Notes under the pieces: generated by a model | Database searches by the model: none | The model's input: the letters and a program-made list of their open reading frames with translations, nothing else | What the model was told of the DNA's origin: nothing | Translations under genes and position numbers: made by a program | Shown here: positions 17,901-29,500 of the stretch, piece by piece | Layout: each line of letters begins with the position of its first letter | Numbering within the stretch: position 1 is the first letter of the stretch | DNA from: Lumbricus rubellus | Taxonomy: Eukaryota; Annelida; Clitellata; Crassiclitellata; Lumbricidae | Assembly: GCA_945859605.1 (NCBI GenBank) | Contig: OX243825.1 | Coordinates: 3,756,543 to 3,820,542, forward strand | Direction: 5' to 3' | DNA: 64,000 bases

Positions 17901-20317
17901 GAACGAACTGGGAGCGCTTCTGAAAGGCTCTTGCTGCAAGAATCGCTTTATAGATGGTCAGATAAAATAAGATAAGATTCAACCAAACAAAGTCTGCTGT
18001 CGGTCCCTTTTGCTCGTACCTCCACTAGGCTAAATAAATGAAAGATTTCTTGAGCACTGTGAAATTGATTAGGAGCCACTGACTGATATATATCTTGAGA
18101 TTATGGTCTGGGTGGTGTGTATGTAAAGTCTGTTGATTTATGGGATGTTGTAGGAGTCATGGATGACTAAAGACTTCACTAACTCTCAGTTGCATCGATT
18201 CAAGAATCCGAACTCGAAAAATGCGAGCAACGTCAATCCACCGTCGAACACTCTTCATCTGTCCAACGTTGCGTAAGAATAACCACTGCTAATATCTTGC
18301 ATTAATAACCGATGCAACTTTCTACTCTAATCAACAAATGTTCTGATTATTTAATTATTATTGGCTTAGTTTGATGTTACTGAAAAGCTGATTTGCTTTA
18401 GAATGAGTAGAATCAATATAAACCATTATTGATTGATTTTTGTAAACTTGTGATGAAATTATTGTTGTTTATTAAAATATTATTATTATTATAATTAATA
18501 TTATTAATCTCCACAGTCGAATGACCAATTGTAAAGTAATGGTACTGAGGGATTTTGAGTGAATGAAATGCTATATGTTGAAGAACTACTGTTATTGCTT
18601 ACCCCCAGAATAGTAGTAGTTGTCTTGGTCTAACGGCACTGCATGATAACAAAGTTCATTAGTGTTGACCTCCTCCTTCATTTAGACTTGGAACTGGCAC
18701 TGTAAGAGAATGGACATGGACAGTGGCAGAGTTCCTTAACCTTTTACAGACCATAGTAAATAGTATGAGAAAAAACCTATAACCTCGGTCAATAAAGGCT
18801 TGAAACTGCTCTGCTCATGATGACTATTATATTTGATGGTTTGTTTTGAACAGGGTGTCGACCACAGAAGGTGATCTGAAGGATCTGTTCGGACAGTATG
18901 GAACAGTGACTGGCTTTAAATTCCTGATGTAAGTATCTCCATTCTAGTCTCTGAGCTTTCTACGGTTTGTTCAACTGCACAAATTTTGTCTACTACGTCA
19001 AACTCCTACTAGTGATGTGTGATATGCAGTCATAATAACTGTCTGATAATTTAGAGATTACAACCATTGTGGCCACCTCTATATATTTATGTAGTATTTT
19101 TTGTAGCAAGTACCGTAGTAACAATTGTTGGCACTAATAATAAACTGAAACATTCTTAGACAGCCTTCATGGTAGGGCATGGATTGACCATCTGCCCTCA
19201 TATGCCGAGGCTAAGAAAATGAAGTCACTGACATTTTATTTTTAAAGATGAAGCTTGTATTTTATGTTTTAAAAGATAAAGTTTGTGTTTTTATTTTAAC
19301 CCTTTAATGCCGGAGGGTATAGGATTTCCCATACCATTAACTACCTTCTCGGCATTAAAGGGTTAAAAGATGAAGTTGTAGTACGCTCTGCAACTCCTTA
19401 ACATCAGATCCATTTAGTTTTTATTGGAATTAGTCTTACGATGATGCATGTTGAGAGAAGGCTGATTGATTGACTGATTGATTGACTGACTAACTGATTG
19501 ATTGACTCGATTGATTGTATGGTGTTGGAGTAGAGAAAGGCTTTTTAGAATCGAATTAAACTTCTCTTGGTGATCTGTATTGTAGGAAGGACAAGAAGAT
19601 GGCGTTGATTCAGATGGAGACGCTTGAGGAAGCCATAGAAGCACTCGTCGTAAGTTTTCATATTTACATAAATTCACTACAGTGCGAAGAGTGGGTTGAG
19701 TAGTTTTATTCTTTTGGAAAATACCGGGTGTTGTAACCGGGGAAGTCTTTGGAGAATGGGGTTGTTGTTTGTTGACAATGTGTCATAAGAAATATGATTA
19801 GTGTTGCCCCCCCCTTGTCAAGACTTGCAGTTTTGAAATGGTGGTATGCATAACCTTTAGTGGTACACCAGGTGTCACTAAATGGTAGATGAGCATTTTT
19901 TAGATTTAAATTTTCTTATCAGTTTGCATCCATATTTTTCCCAATTAAATTCCAACTACACTTTATTGTTCACCAATCTTAAAATGTCAAGAACAATTTA
20001 CACAATATACGCAAGCAGTGACAACAGGATAACCCAAAGGAACACACTATTCCACCGACAGGGTAGCCTAGCTCAAACAATGTCAGACCAGTGGAGTGGC
20101 ATTTATCAGCACCAACCATGTTTAATAATCTAAAACAGACTTGTACCTTGAGCTCTCTTGGATTAGCTATTTTTCTTTCCCTTCCATGTGCTTCTATTTT
20201 TTCGAAATTTTCTAGGAGTTTTTACCCATCTGTTTTTCATTATGTTTACAGGAGCTTCACAACCACGAAGTCGGTGGCAGCCATCTTCGCGTTTCATTCA
20301 CAAAGTCGAACATCTGA
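8968..20317 (+). CDS. PTBP1: polypyrimidine tract-binding protein (PTBP1/2/3-type), complete
   Basis: An hnRNP I-type nuclear/cytoplasmic RNA-binding protein that represses exons through UCUU-rich sites. Coding exons are 9003-9011 (ATG ATG AAG; its exon probably begins at about 8968, with an in-frame TGA at 8982), 9622-9699, 10323-10469, 10977-11120, 11565-11693, 12018-12069, 12682-12740, 13176-13371, 14093-14529, 15634-15667, 16863-16955, 17383-17480, 18154-18272, 18854-18928, 19586-19649 and 20252-20317. All junctions are GT-AG and in phase, totalling 1800 nt (599 residues plus TGA). RRM1 covers about residues 40-118, RRM2 about 149-240, RRM3 about 406-485 and RRM4 about 524-599, ending in the family's [12 protein letters not shown] tail. 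Residues 272-404 form a Gly/Met-rich linker (GGMPGMGGM repeats), where vertebrate PTBP has an Ala-rich one. The first coding exon is the least certain. The paralogue assignment (PTBP1 versus 2 or 3) is not meaningful in an invertebrate with one copy. Confidence 0.95.
12900..13170. repeat. TAGCAGTTGTTTAATGTTG intronic repeat
   Basis: Degenerate units of about 25-30 bp (AGTAGGAGTTGTTTAATGTT) that shorten to TGTCTAATGT units just before the acceptor of exon 13176-13371. They supply the T-rich tract upstream of that acceptor. Confidence 0.75.
13428..13900. repeat. two partial copies of a GCCCACACATAGGTGCA repeat
   Basis: Two related segments (about 13428-13600 and 13615-13890) begin with GCCCACRCATAGGTGCA and continue with a TTGCACT/ACACCTATTTTT stretch. 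The second ends with TTTTCAAGCTCTTGCTAAAGC. They match the longer element at 37617-38353, whose inverted ends are ACATGGGCGCCCGCA. They are old non-autonomous transposon copies in a PTBP intron. Confidence 0.65.
15100..15360 (+). repeat. TTCTTTTAGAGAGTAATTCTTAC minisatellite upstream of the 34-nt PTBP exon
   Basis: About nine degenerate tandem units of roughly 27-30 bp (GTTTCTTTTAGAGAATAATTC core), each carrying two TTCTT motifs (UUCUU in RNA, the PTB recognition type). The array lies in the long intron before exon 15634-15667. Confidence 0.8.
15634..15667 (+). CDS. PTBP1: 34-nt exon of PTBP (frame-shifting if skipped)
   Basis: AAGGTCAACCCAGATGTAAT starts the exon; it encodes [12 protein letters not shown] at the beginning of RRM3. 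It is flanked by AG at 15632-15633 and GT at 15668-15669. Its 34-nt length equals that of the regulated exon of human PTBP1 (exon 11) and PTBP2 (exon 10), whose skipping triggers nonsense-mediated decay in the family's autoregulation. Both flanks are pyrimidine-rich, with many TCTT/TTTCTTTC motifs (15480-15631 and 15685-15760). Confidence 0.93.
17085..17280 (+). mobile_element. 3' end of a non-LTR retrotransposon (fragment a)
   Basis: The strand reads [13 protein letters not shown], then [14 protein letters not shown]. This is the typical 'LWNSLP' C-terminal segment of CR1/L2-like reverse transcriptase ORFs. It is followed by GGGAGCTCCTCTGAG, then CTTGAAGGAGTGCTATAATA and a GAAT-type simple tail. 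The 3' tail resembles those of the tRNA-SINEs in this window. Severely 5' truncated and lying in a PTBP intron. Confidence 0.7.
17620..17985 (+). mobile_element. 3' end of a non-LTR retrotransposon (fragment b)
   Basis: One frame reads [20 protein letters not shown], then [16 protein letters not shown] and LKTCLFLG, which is the conserved end of CR1/L2-like ORF2 proteins. The tail runs GGGAGCGCTTCTGAAAGG, then AATCGCTTTATA, then a GATAA simple repeat. A second copy of this family lies at 45660-46015 on the minus strand. Confidence 0.8.
19294..19368. repeat. MITE-like hairpin TTTTAACCCTTTAATGCCG
   Basis: Perfect 19-bp inverted repeat (19294-19312 and 19350-19368) with a second shorter palindrome (GTATAGG...CCATAC) inside its loop. 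It lies in a PTBP intron. This is the general shape of a very short miniature inverted-repeat element. Confidence 0.7.
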
Positions 20318-21938
20318 TGTGACACATGCATTCTTCCAACGCATGACTTTGACACGTCGTTGCTGTCAGCAACGTCAGTACCAATGATATGTCAGACAGA
20401 CACTGACAGACAGTCGTAACTGAACGTAATTCTGTGTCACTGACAATTTGACGACTCATTCGTAACACTACGTAATTAATCCAGAAGCTGTGCAATATTA
20501 CGTTTCGTAATACTGCCGTTCACGCGCATTACGCTATGTAAAGATGCGCATTTCACGTATCGTAAATTGCATTCTGAGGTGTGTGCTACGGTTTGTTACG
20601 TGACATTTTTGCACATTGATTAATTACAGAAGCTTTACGTGAATTAGGGGAGTTTTTTACACGTTAATCGCGTCGATTCAAGTTCCTGTGGTGTGACGTT
20701 ACACGTATCTTGTTTTGCTAACATTCTCTATTAAGTATGATTTCTATTTACAATTTGGTGCATTTCAGTATCGTCTATTGCCGTGTCGTAACCATGTGGC
20801 ATTTAATTAATACTGAAAGGTGCATGTTTTTATCTTCTGTTGTGTGGTAAGAAATTTTGTAAGAAATTTGTCAGACCGACCATAGTTTGTTGTTTTATTT
20901 ACGGATGTTATGATAATCTACATGTATAGATACATACTAGGCTATAAGTGAGAGTTTGCCCTTGTGTTAGTTACTCTCCCTTCCACTAAAGACTCACAAA
21001 TGGAACATTCTTGCGTTACGAAAATTTTTACAATGCATTCTCGTGTGAATTTGTAGGTGGAGCAACTGTTTTCAACTCACAATTTACTTGAGCTTCCGTG
21101 ATTTGACCATTTTAAATTTTGATGTGGTGACTAGCATTGAAAAATTACGCCACCATTTCTCATAACGTCATACGTGCCGCGTGGTATCGCCTCCTAATGA
21201 ATGTTTTTGAAAAATCATTTTTTCAGGCAATGCCTGGGTACCCCAGTTACGGGTAGTTATCAATATTACAAAATTATGATTTTGGATTTGATTATTTATT
21301 CATTGGAGGATGTCTGTCTTAATAAATTTGAGCATGGCTGCCTTTGATGTCTTGTTCAATGAAACTCCTCATTATGGAAGTTTCTGAACAATAATAATAA
21401 TGACAACAACACCTAGGCTTAATCCTACAACATGTCAATAATTTAACGAAGGCCACATTCATTGGATCTTTTGGAATCAATTCTGTTTAGAATGGTGCAA
21501 TATTAAACACAGGTTCGAAGTAAGATAATTTTTTCACCTTCAACCATTTCAAACATTTGCGTAGCGCATTTTCATAAAACCTTTGTAAAATTAGTTATAG
21601 GCTTATGTGATGCTGCGTTCTGCCATCCTGAAGTGCTGATTAAACGAAAATTGATTGATTGGTTTCATTTCCTATTTGCGCCGACACATTAGGCAATCCA
21701 AACAAGAGCATTCTTTATTTAGCCTACGTGTATAGTCTACAATGCCGCACCTTGTGAATTGTTCATTAGTCGGCCCGATAATAGCCTATAACGTTCCGGT
21801 TAAGTGTCGCCTGTTCTAATGTCGGTCCGTTCTAATATCGCTGTTAAAGCAAAGACCTAAGTGTCCCCGGTCAAGTGTCGTCCGTTCAAATGACCACCGT
21901 TCACATGTTCATACCCGAAAATTTAAGTTTTGAATGTA
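20318..21938 (+). other. PTBP 3' UTR and flank
   Basis: No gene seen. The first stretch (20395-20700) is full of TTACG/CGTAA words. The nearest canonical AATAAA after the stop codon is at 21321-21326, which would give a 3' UTR of about 1 kb. Confidence 0.5.
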
Positions 21939-22961
21939 CACCGTGAGTCAAAAAAAAAGTAAGCCAAATTGTTTTTCATATATCTCTAATGCCTGATAAC
22001 ATATCACGCTAAAATTTTCCAAATATTTAGAGAATTGGACCAAGAATATTATTCCAAAATTTCAGGAGATAAAGTTGAACGGATAAAAAGATATGAATCT
22101 TTAAACTTCATATGCCGAAATTGCCGTTTACAAGCAATTTTCTGTCAGATTCAGTAAAATGTAAGTTAAACTTTTTCTCATATCTCTAATGCCTGATGAT
22201 CAATCATTCTAAAATTTTCCAGATATGTAGATAATTGAACTAGCAATATGACCCCAACAGTATGATTTGATTATTTAATTAAATAAGATGCTCAAAATGT
22301 CATCCTTCAGCTTGCACGCAAGACTTGAGGCGCAGTCGCCATTAGGCAACAGCATCGTCGATTATCCTCTGGTCCAGGCCATCCCACACTTCCAACAAGC
22401 GTTGCTTCAGATCGTTTATATCATGGATTGTTGTCTGGTAGACTCGGTCTTTCATTATGCACGCTCCACACTTTATATTCCGTAAAATTTTACTCCAGGA
22501 TCACTGAAGACCAAAATTGGGAATTATCAGGCATCAAAACTGCAGCGAACACCATAACAGATTTGCTGAAAACTGAAATTTCGGAGATGAAGTTCAAATA
22601 TTCATATCTTTCTATCCGTTCAAATTTATTACATGATATTTTGGAATCCTATTCTAGGTTTAATTATCTAAATATCTGGAAAGCTTTAGTATGATTAATT
22701 AGCTGGCATTGGAGATATAATGAAAACAGTTTAGCCTACTTTTTATTGAATCTCATAAAAAAATTGCTTGTAAACGGCAATTTCGGCATATGAAGTTTAC
22801 AGATTCATATCTTTTTATCCGTTCAATTTTATCCCATGAAATTTTGGAATCATATTCTTGGTCCAATTCTCTAAATATTTGGAAAATTTTAGCGTGATAT
22901 GTTATCAGGCATTAGAGATATATGAAAAACAATTTGGCTTACTTTTTTTTGACTCACGGTG
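21939..22961 (-). mobile_element. Tc1/mariner-superfamily element with long two-unit inverted repeats
   Basis: The ends are perfect inverted repeats starting CACCGTGAGTCAAAA, flanked by TA on both sides (21937-21938 and 22962-22963), the target duplication of Tc1/mariner. Each arm is about 210 bp long and is followed by a second diverged copy of itself, so both termini consist of two tandem subunits. The centre (22285-22467, minus) still reads as the C-terminal end of a mariner-type transposase (KDRVYQTTIHDINDLKQRL, then WRLRLKSC and HFEHL) but has in-frame TAA and TGA stops. Non-autonomous or dead. Confidence 0.85.
22285..22467 (-). pseudogene. transposase C-terminal remnant (Tc1/mariner)
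   Basis: About 60 codons in one frame match the mariner-type transposase tail pattern 'DRVY.T.I.D..DLK.R...VW...D...IDDA', followed by the HFEHL ending. A TAA at 22342-22344 and a TGA at 22300-22302 interrupt it, and the catalytic DDE/D part is absent. Confidence 0.75.
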
Positions 22962-23048
22962 TAAAATAGCATAAGGCCTAAGCTTATTTACAAAACTAAG
23001 CTAGACTTAGAAACTTCCATTGTATAGGCCTACTGGCATTCTGGTAGG

Positions 23049-23054
23049 TTTATT
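23049..23054 (-). promoter_or_regulatory. candidate poly(A) signal of Ig receptor A
   Basis: AATAAA on the minus strand, about 212 bases after the stop codon of receptor gene A (TAG at 23266-23268). Confidence 0.4.
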
Positions 23055-23265
23055 TTCCTGTGTTGCCTTTTAAACGTTAAACACTGACGTTACCGTTCCC
23101 TATTATCCATATAGCCTAATTATTATAATAATTATTATGCGTACTTCTGTTTGCTTCACAACTTTTATGCCATTGCCACACGGAAGCGTGTAAACTTTTG
23201 TTGCCATGTTTGTAGTTTTACCTCATGCACTCTAAATGTCACGTGTGGTGGAATGCAGGTTAAGC

Positions 23266-23577
23266 CTATGTTTTGGTGTCGTCCTTAGTTTTTCTTCTTT
23301 CTTCGAGCGATTCATATTCGCTGCAAATGACGTCTCTATCTTCTGTCAAACCTATGTACGCTGTCTCCTCTTCTCTCGATCTTGAGAAGGCTGGCTTCTG
23401 TAGGCCTACTCTCACGCATGGGTAGGCTGATTCTTGTTCTGTTGGACTTGAGTACTCTGGCTTCTGTACCCCTACTCTCACGCTTGAGTAGGCTGATTCT
23501 TGCTCTGTCGGACTTGAGTAGGCTGATTTCTGTAAGCCTACTTTCACGCTTGAGTAGGCTGGCTCCTGTTCGTCAAC
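23266..23577 (-). CDS. receptor A terminal tail exon: tyrosine repeats plus ITAM-like pair
   Basis: 103 residues plus TAG, entered in phase 0 after an AAAG acceptor. It begins VDEQEPAYSSV and has three copies of a 22-residue repeat. Repeat core: EQE-x-AYSSV-[KR]-VG-[LV]-QK-x-x-YSSPT. It then ends ETAYIGLTEDRDVICSEYES, followed by LEERRKTKDDTKT. SAYSSV and SEYESL fit the ITIM pattern S-x-Y-x-x-V/L. YIGL and YESL, spaced by ten residues, form an ITAM-like pair. The corresponding exon of gene B starts VGEKESPYESL, which supports this exon. The DNA is a 66-bp minisatellite with the TAGGCCTA palindrome in it. Confidence 0.72.
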   Translation of the reverse strand, partial: VDEQEPAYSSVKVGLQKSAYSSPTEQESAYSSVRVGVQKPEYSSPTEQESAYPCVRVGLQKPAFSRSREEETAYIGLTEDRDVICSEYESLEERRKTKDDTKT

Positions 23578-26500
23578 CTTTAACAGAACGTAGATTGCAT
23601 ATTTTTTATAATGCCGCCATGATATGCCAATTTGAAGTTCAAACTGATTGTAAGTGTAGTTAATTCTATGCAATATTATATTTAGAAAGGCATAAATCAC
23701 AAAGTTATATAAAAATTATATATAGACTAACTAGCTGTTCTCCTCTCTCGGCGGTTTGGAAATTTGGTGAAATAGGCCTACTTTAATATGAATAGGCTAT
23801 AATATTATAGGCTATTGCACTTGACAGTGTTTGATATAGCTAGGGCATCTAGTTCTAAAGAGGTTCATCGATAACTAAAAGAAGAAGACAGATGAACCAC
23901 TTTAGAGACTAGATGAGCCATATGGCCTCGTGAGCGATTATTTATTTCTGGTCTATTATTATGAATGAAAGGCTTACTAATGGAGTTTCTGCTTCTGGTA
24001 TTGACGCATACATCACTGATGGCTCACGAAGTGAAGACTTTATTTCGCTCTCCAAGGGCTGCACGACGTCATCTATGGGGAAAAAACTATGGCTACAGTA
24101 TATATTATGATACTCATACTTTATCGTCACACTTTGCCAAAGGTTTTGTTTGTGTGTACAAGAGAATAGTAACATTAAGAGCAGGACATGTTTAATTGAA
24201 ACCGCCTTGATATTCACAATCGTCCGATATGTTAAACAATCGTCCAATATGTTAAACAATCGTGCAATATGCTTAACAATCGTCCAATATGTTTAACAAT
24301 AGTCCAATATGTTAAACAATCGTCTATTATGTTAAGCAATCGTCCGATATGTTAAACAATCGTCCAAAATGTTTAACAATCCTCCCATATGTTAAACAAT
24401 CGTTCAATATTAGGGTGGTCGTTAGAAATGAAAGTTGGAATCTACTGTTCTCCAAGTTTCCATTTGGTGCCATTCCATCCAGAAGCATCACACAAAAAGT
24501 TGTGAGAGAAAATATTAATATTTAGGACTTGCGCAACACCATCAAAGTTTCACCATGTAGGGGTCCTACCAAAGAAGCGAAAACTTGAATTGCAAGCATA
24601 ATAAACCATGCATCCTCAAATCAGAATTCAATACAATGTGACTATATTATTGCATGCATGATTACCAATGATTACACTGTTTGGTGATCAAGATTGCAAT
24701 TATTATTATTGCTGCTTAGGTATTTAATCAATGTCAATGTGACCTTGAAGACTCTGCGGCACTCTCTTTTGTTTGTGCTGAGAACGAGTTGCGATGTTCT
24801 TCTACAACTTCTGATATAAATTGTTTTTGTTCTTCATTCCTTGTAGGCCTACTTGAGGCATTGAAATGCTGAAAAAGGGTGACACCTGGCTCAGCTAGAT
24901 CACTGATAACCTTTATGGACCTCCAGCTTGTCGAGCTCTTCATGCAGTCTTCATGCTTTATCCGACCGCTTAACTGGATCGTGTTCCAGAAGTGCATCTA
25001 GTAGTTCAATTCAAGATGCAGAACAGGTCATGGGTTGAATTTATCACGAAATGATGTCGATCTAGCCTTTTTTGCGAATGGTTGGGAGAAGAGTTGTTGT
25101 ATACGTTTGTGGATCTCAGAACCTTCTTTGTCCACTAGAAATGCTATGATCAATTTCTTCTCTCCCAATGACATGTCATTGTGAAAGAAACCTAGGCTTG
25201 CCAACAGCTTGGATAAATACCAGAGATTTCGGCCAAAGGGTGTCACAGCGGCATCAGCAATGACCTTCCGTGGATATAAAGAGAGATAAAACAGCAGTAG
25301 GATACTAGATCGTTCCTAGGATCAGTGGTTGCTGAATGCTGGTGGGGTTTGAAACTAATGGCGGCCATGTAGATGCTTGTCTCAAATAGACTAATAAGCT
25401 TAATTAATTATTTCCGGATGCTCCCACACATATTCGTCTTTGACTATAATCGTTGCTGTAGCCTAGAGGATACTTGTCTTGAAATAGCAACATCCTCAAG
25501 CAGTAAATTGCTCTCGTCGTCCATTTAGGCTAGGGTCACCCGGGGGGTTATGGACACCCTGGGTGTTATGGCCACCCGTCTTCTACAGCTTAATGTGATA
25601 ATATAATAAACTCTAGTCTGTTTATAGCTCTATGCGTATTCGTCCTTCACCTTTCAACTATAAACTGACGTTGCAATGGTAAAATTCAGACTTATACGCG
25701 TTGTTTTTCAAATTATCCCATTTCCATAAAATAGCTGACCCTGATTCTGAAAATTATATAAAAACGTGCCTTTGGGAGGTAAAACTTTGAAGTTGGCAGT
25801 TTTAAATAAAGGCTATTTGACATTGTATTTATGTCTTTTATTTCACGTCATGTGCTTTCTAAACGTGAGAAAGCAACGATCCGATATACCATTGCTATTG
25901 GGGTGATATGGCCACTGAGACACCGGGGGAATATGGACACTGTCCATAACACCCCCGGCTGAATGTCCATACCTGCCAAGTTGTGTTGTTTTAACGTAAG
26001 GAATGTTTTAAACAGATTTACTGATGTTGGTAGGCCTATTGTTTAATTGCTTTTTGTGATCATAATTATTGCAAACAATGCTACGAGAGTTCTGAAAATT
26101 AGACACATTAGGGTTCAGTGGTCTTTAGACATTGCCAAATTAGCAGGTGCACCAGTGATGCGCTGGATCTATCGTATGTGCCACTCAATGTAGACATACA
26201 GCGCAGGAAGAGATCTGTTATATCCCCCAATGTTTGGGCAGCTTAAGGTACCGGTGATGGCATTGGATCTATTGCCCATGTCTACGCTACTCAACGAACC
26301 GGAAGATTTCCCAGGGCCAGCACCCATGTCCGTGTCTTCAGAGATGGACACAGAGTGTTGCCTTTGTTCTGGTTACCAACGTTCTCATAAAGTTAATGAC
26401 TGTTTAATGTTTCTTAATAACTTTCATATCAATCAGGTGCTTTTGGGTGTTATCGACATTAGTGGGGTGATATGGACACCCCATGTCCATATCCCCCCAA

Positions 26501-29500
26501 ACCCGGGGTGATATGGACACAAAACCAAAATTATATTTTCGAATTTTTCACAAAAACCTGTTTATATTTTCCAGCTTTTAATAACGTTCCAAGTACCTCT
26601 CCTAGAGTACCTTGAAATAGAATATTCACATTGTTATCTTTATTTAAACTTAAGCCTATAATAGCCAAAAGGCTTAAGGGGTCCATAACCCCCCGGTTGA
26701 CCCTACTGTTATTGAGGGGTTTGCAGCCGATGCTATAGCTTATTTAAACCTTGCCGGTCTGCAGCTTCCAGATATGCTCAGTCTCCTGAGTTGGAACTTT
26801 GTCAAAGAAGCTGCTTAGTAGTCTGAGTGATACTGTCCCTGATGCCAAGTTTTTCACGCTTATGATGATGGAGCAGTACTTTGAGCAGTTCTCTGCTAGA
26901 ACGTCTTTTCAAGATGGGAGCTTGGAACCTTTGAAGCTCTCCTCTGTCCTCTAGCATGCGATATTACCGCTAACGCTATTGTAATCGGCATCGCCTTCTC
27001 ACTATTAGATGCAGACATTTAAATAATGCCCATATAATGCTGTTTATGTTAATAATAATTATGCATGGCGTTGTTGGAAACAAGTTCAGCAATGAACACG
27101 CGAAGCATGTTCAAGTGGTGAAGATAAATACATGTCTGTAAGCCGATACAACAGGTCGAACAGGAAGGGAGAGCAAGGATATCGTTGTTTGGAACACAAA
27201 CAATTACATAGAACCTTTGCATCATAACACTGTAAGCTTATAGGGCCTAATACATGATAAATTCTACAATGCATGAGATACTATACAGCCTAAGATATAA
27301 TATTAGGCCTAATGTATGTAAGACTATGTGTATTGTGTACGGTAGTGCATTGATGACTTGGAATGCAACTAATAAAAGATCATAACATTGGACAGAATAG
27401 ATAATTTTTCGCAGGAATTCCCTCACTTGTCAATTACCGCTAAAATGCTCATAAAAATAGATAATTAGCAATCACTGATGACAAAAACATTGTAGAATAT
27501 ACCTTTCAGCTGTGCCTAAGTAAAAGTCATAAAGTATTTCTGTCAGAAAACTATAATTCTAAGACTTTGAAGTAAATAATACTTATGCTCAAGATTACGA
27601 CAATTATTTGTAAAATACTAAACTTCAACGACGTTGCGTAAGTCCTAAATATTTTTCATTCTGATAATTTTTGGGCTACATAGGTTTTAGACCAAGTGGC
27701 ACGGAATGGCGGGTTGGAGAAATATGAGATCTTAAGTTGAAAATTGTCTATTAGAGTTGCAACCACCCTATTCAATATGTTAAACAATCGCCCAATATAT
27801 TAAACAATCGTCCAATATGCTAAACCAGTGTTTCTTAACCAGTGTTCGACCGAACCCATGGGGTTCGACAAGCCAGTGCCAGGGGTTCGGCAGAGGTCCT
27901 CTGAAATATTTACATATTCAGGGTCAGTGAGTGTGAGTGTTTTCATTGTTTCCAAACGGCATCAACCAAGAACACATTAAGATGCAATTGGTAGTGTTGG
28001 TACGATTAGTTAACTGTTAGTATGTCATATATTGCATGTATTAATATTGTATCACATTTTGGTACAATTTTTTTTCCTTTTGTTCTCATTAGTTGAAAAA
28101 TTTATTGTTCAAACTTGAGGGGTTCGGTGAGTGGTCATGGATTTCTCTAGGGGTTCGGCTCCATTGAAAAGGTTAAGAACCACTGTGCTAAACAATCGTC
28201 CGATATGTTAAGCTATCGTCCAATTACAATCCGCCAATATGTTAAACAATCGTTCAATTTGTTAAACAGTCGTCGGATATGTTAAAGAACCGTCCGATAT
28301 GTTAAACAATCCTCCGATATGTTAAACAATCGTCCATACGTTACACATACGTCTAATATGTTAAACAATCGTCCAATAGCCTACGATAAACAATCATTCA
28401 ATATGTTAAACAATCGTCCAATATGTTAAACAATCGTCCAATATGTTAAACAATCGTCCAATATGATAAAAAATCATTCAATATGTTTAACTATCGTCCA
28501 ATATGTTTAGCAATCGTCCGATATGTTAAACAATCGTCCAATATGTTAAACAATCGTCCAATATGTTTAACCATCGTCTGATATGTAAAACAATTGTCCA
28601 ATATGTTTAACAATCGTCCTATAGGTTAAATAATCAGTGATGGGAAGTATTTAAAATACTAGTATTTAAAATAGTATTTTAAATACAATCGAAGTATTTT
28701 GTACTTGTATTTTAAATACTTTTCTGATCAAGTATTTTTACTTTTACTTAAAATACTTTTTGGGTAGTATTTTGTACTTAAAATTGTGATGATGTTAAAA
28801 TACTTTTTCAAAATACTTTTAAATCTCACCAGCTGCAATTAGCTATGCAATATTGCATGCTCCATTGGTCATGCACTAGGCCTCTTCGTAACTCAAACAA
28901 AGGAGTCCTTGAACAGAAGGTTTAAGACACAATGGCCCCTTGATAGTGGTTAGTCATTGTTATGGATGGCTGGGCACCGCTGACCACATGGCGAGAGAAG
29001 TTAATTACAGGTGTATTTGATGTGTGGTGTAGGGGTAGAGTTTAGGATCACATGAGGCATCAAATCAACAGGCGTATAATTATGTTTGAAATCAGTTTGA
29101 TGGTTGGCACCACAATGGACTTGTCTATGCTGCTAGAATAGGACTTACATGTAGATGTTAACTATCTAGATGTTTATGAATAGGACAAATGAGGATGGCA
29201 TTAGACGTGTCCATTGGCAGGTGGCAATTAGAACTTCTGTGACTCTGGAACGGGGCAGTTTTATTACATCGATCTCCAGTTAATTTAATGGATCATGGTC
29301 CTTTCATGGACTACATACTTGACGAATTACAGCATACAGGAAGACACCTATAACACTTAGTTGACCTGTGCTGGTGTATTGTATTATTATCACACCGGAT
29401 AGGCCATTCCCATACCAGAGATATTCTTTCTGCATAAATAGTAGGCTACCGATATTTTTATGTGACATTAAATTGTGTGTTTCTGTGTATCTTGATGTTA

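Larger units (their letters stand above)
24411..27770 (-). mobile_element. 3.4-kb DNA transposon, TIR TAGGGTGGT, 8-bp TSD
   Basis: Ends are TAGGGTGGTCG and CAACCACCCTA. The 8-bp target duplication TTCAATAT (24403-24410 and 27771-27778) is itself satellite sequence, so the element jumped into the array. The length and 8-bp duplication suit a hAT-type element. Minus-strand coding remnants lie at 24734-25246 (TPFGRNLWYLSKLLASLGFF, then LAEPGVTLFQHFN and NEEQKQFISEVVEEHR), which resemble uncharacterised proteins carried by animal DNA transposons. No catalytic domain is recognised. A second element is nested at 25531-26705. Confidence 0.8.

Noticed and set aside
26230..26511. 93-codon frame in the nested element
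   Set aside because: Its end runs through the element's own GATATGGACACC repeats. A zinc-binding-like CCLCSGYQRSH is too little to call a gene.
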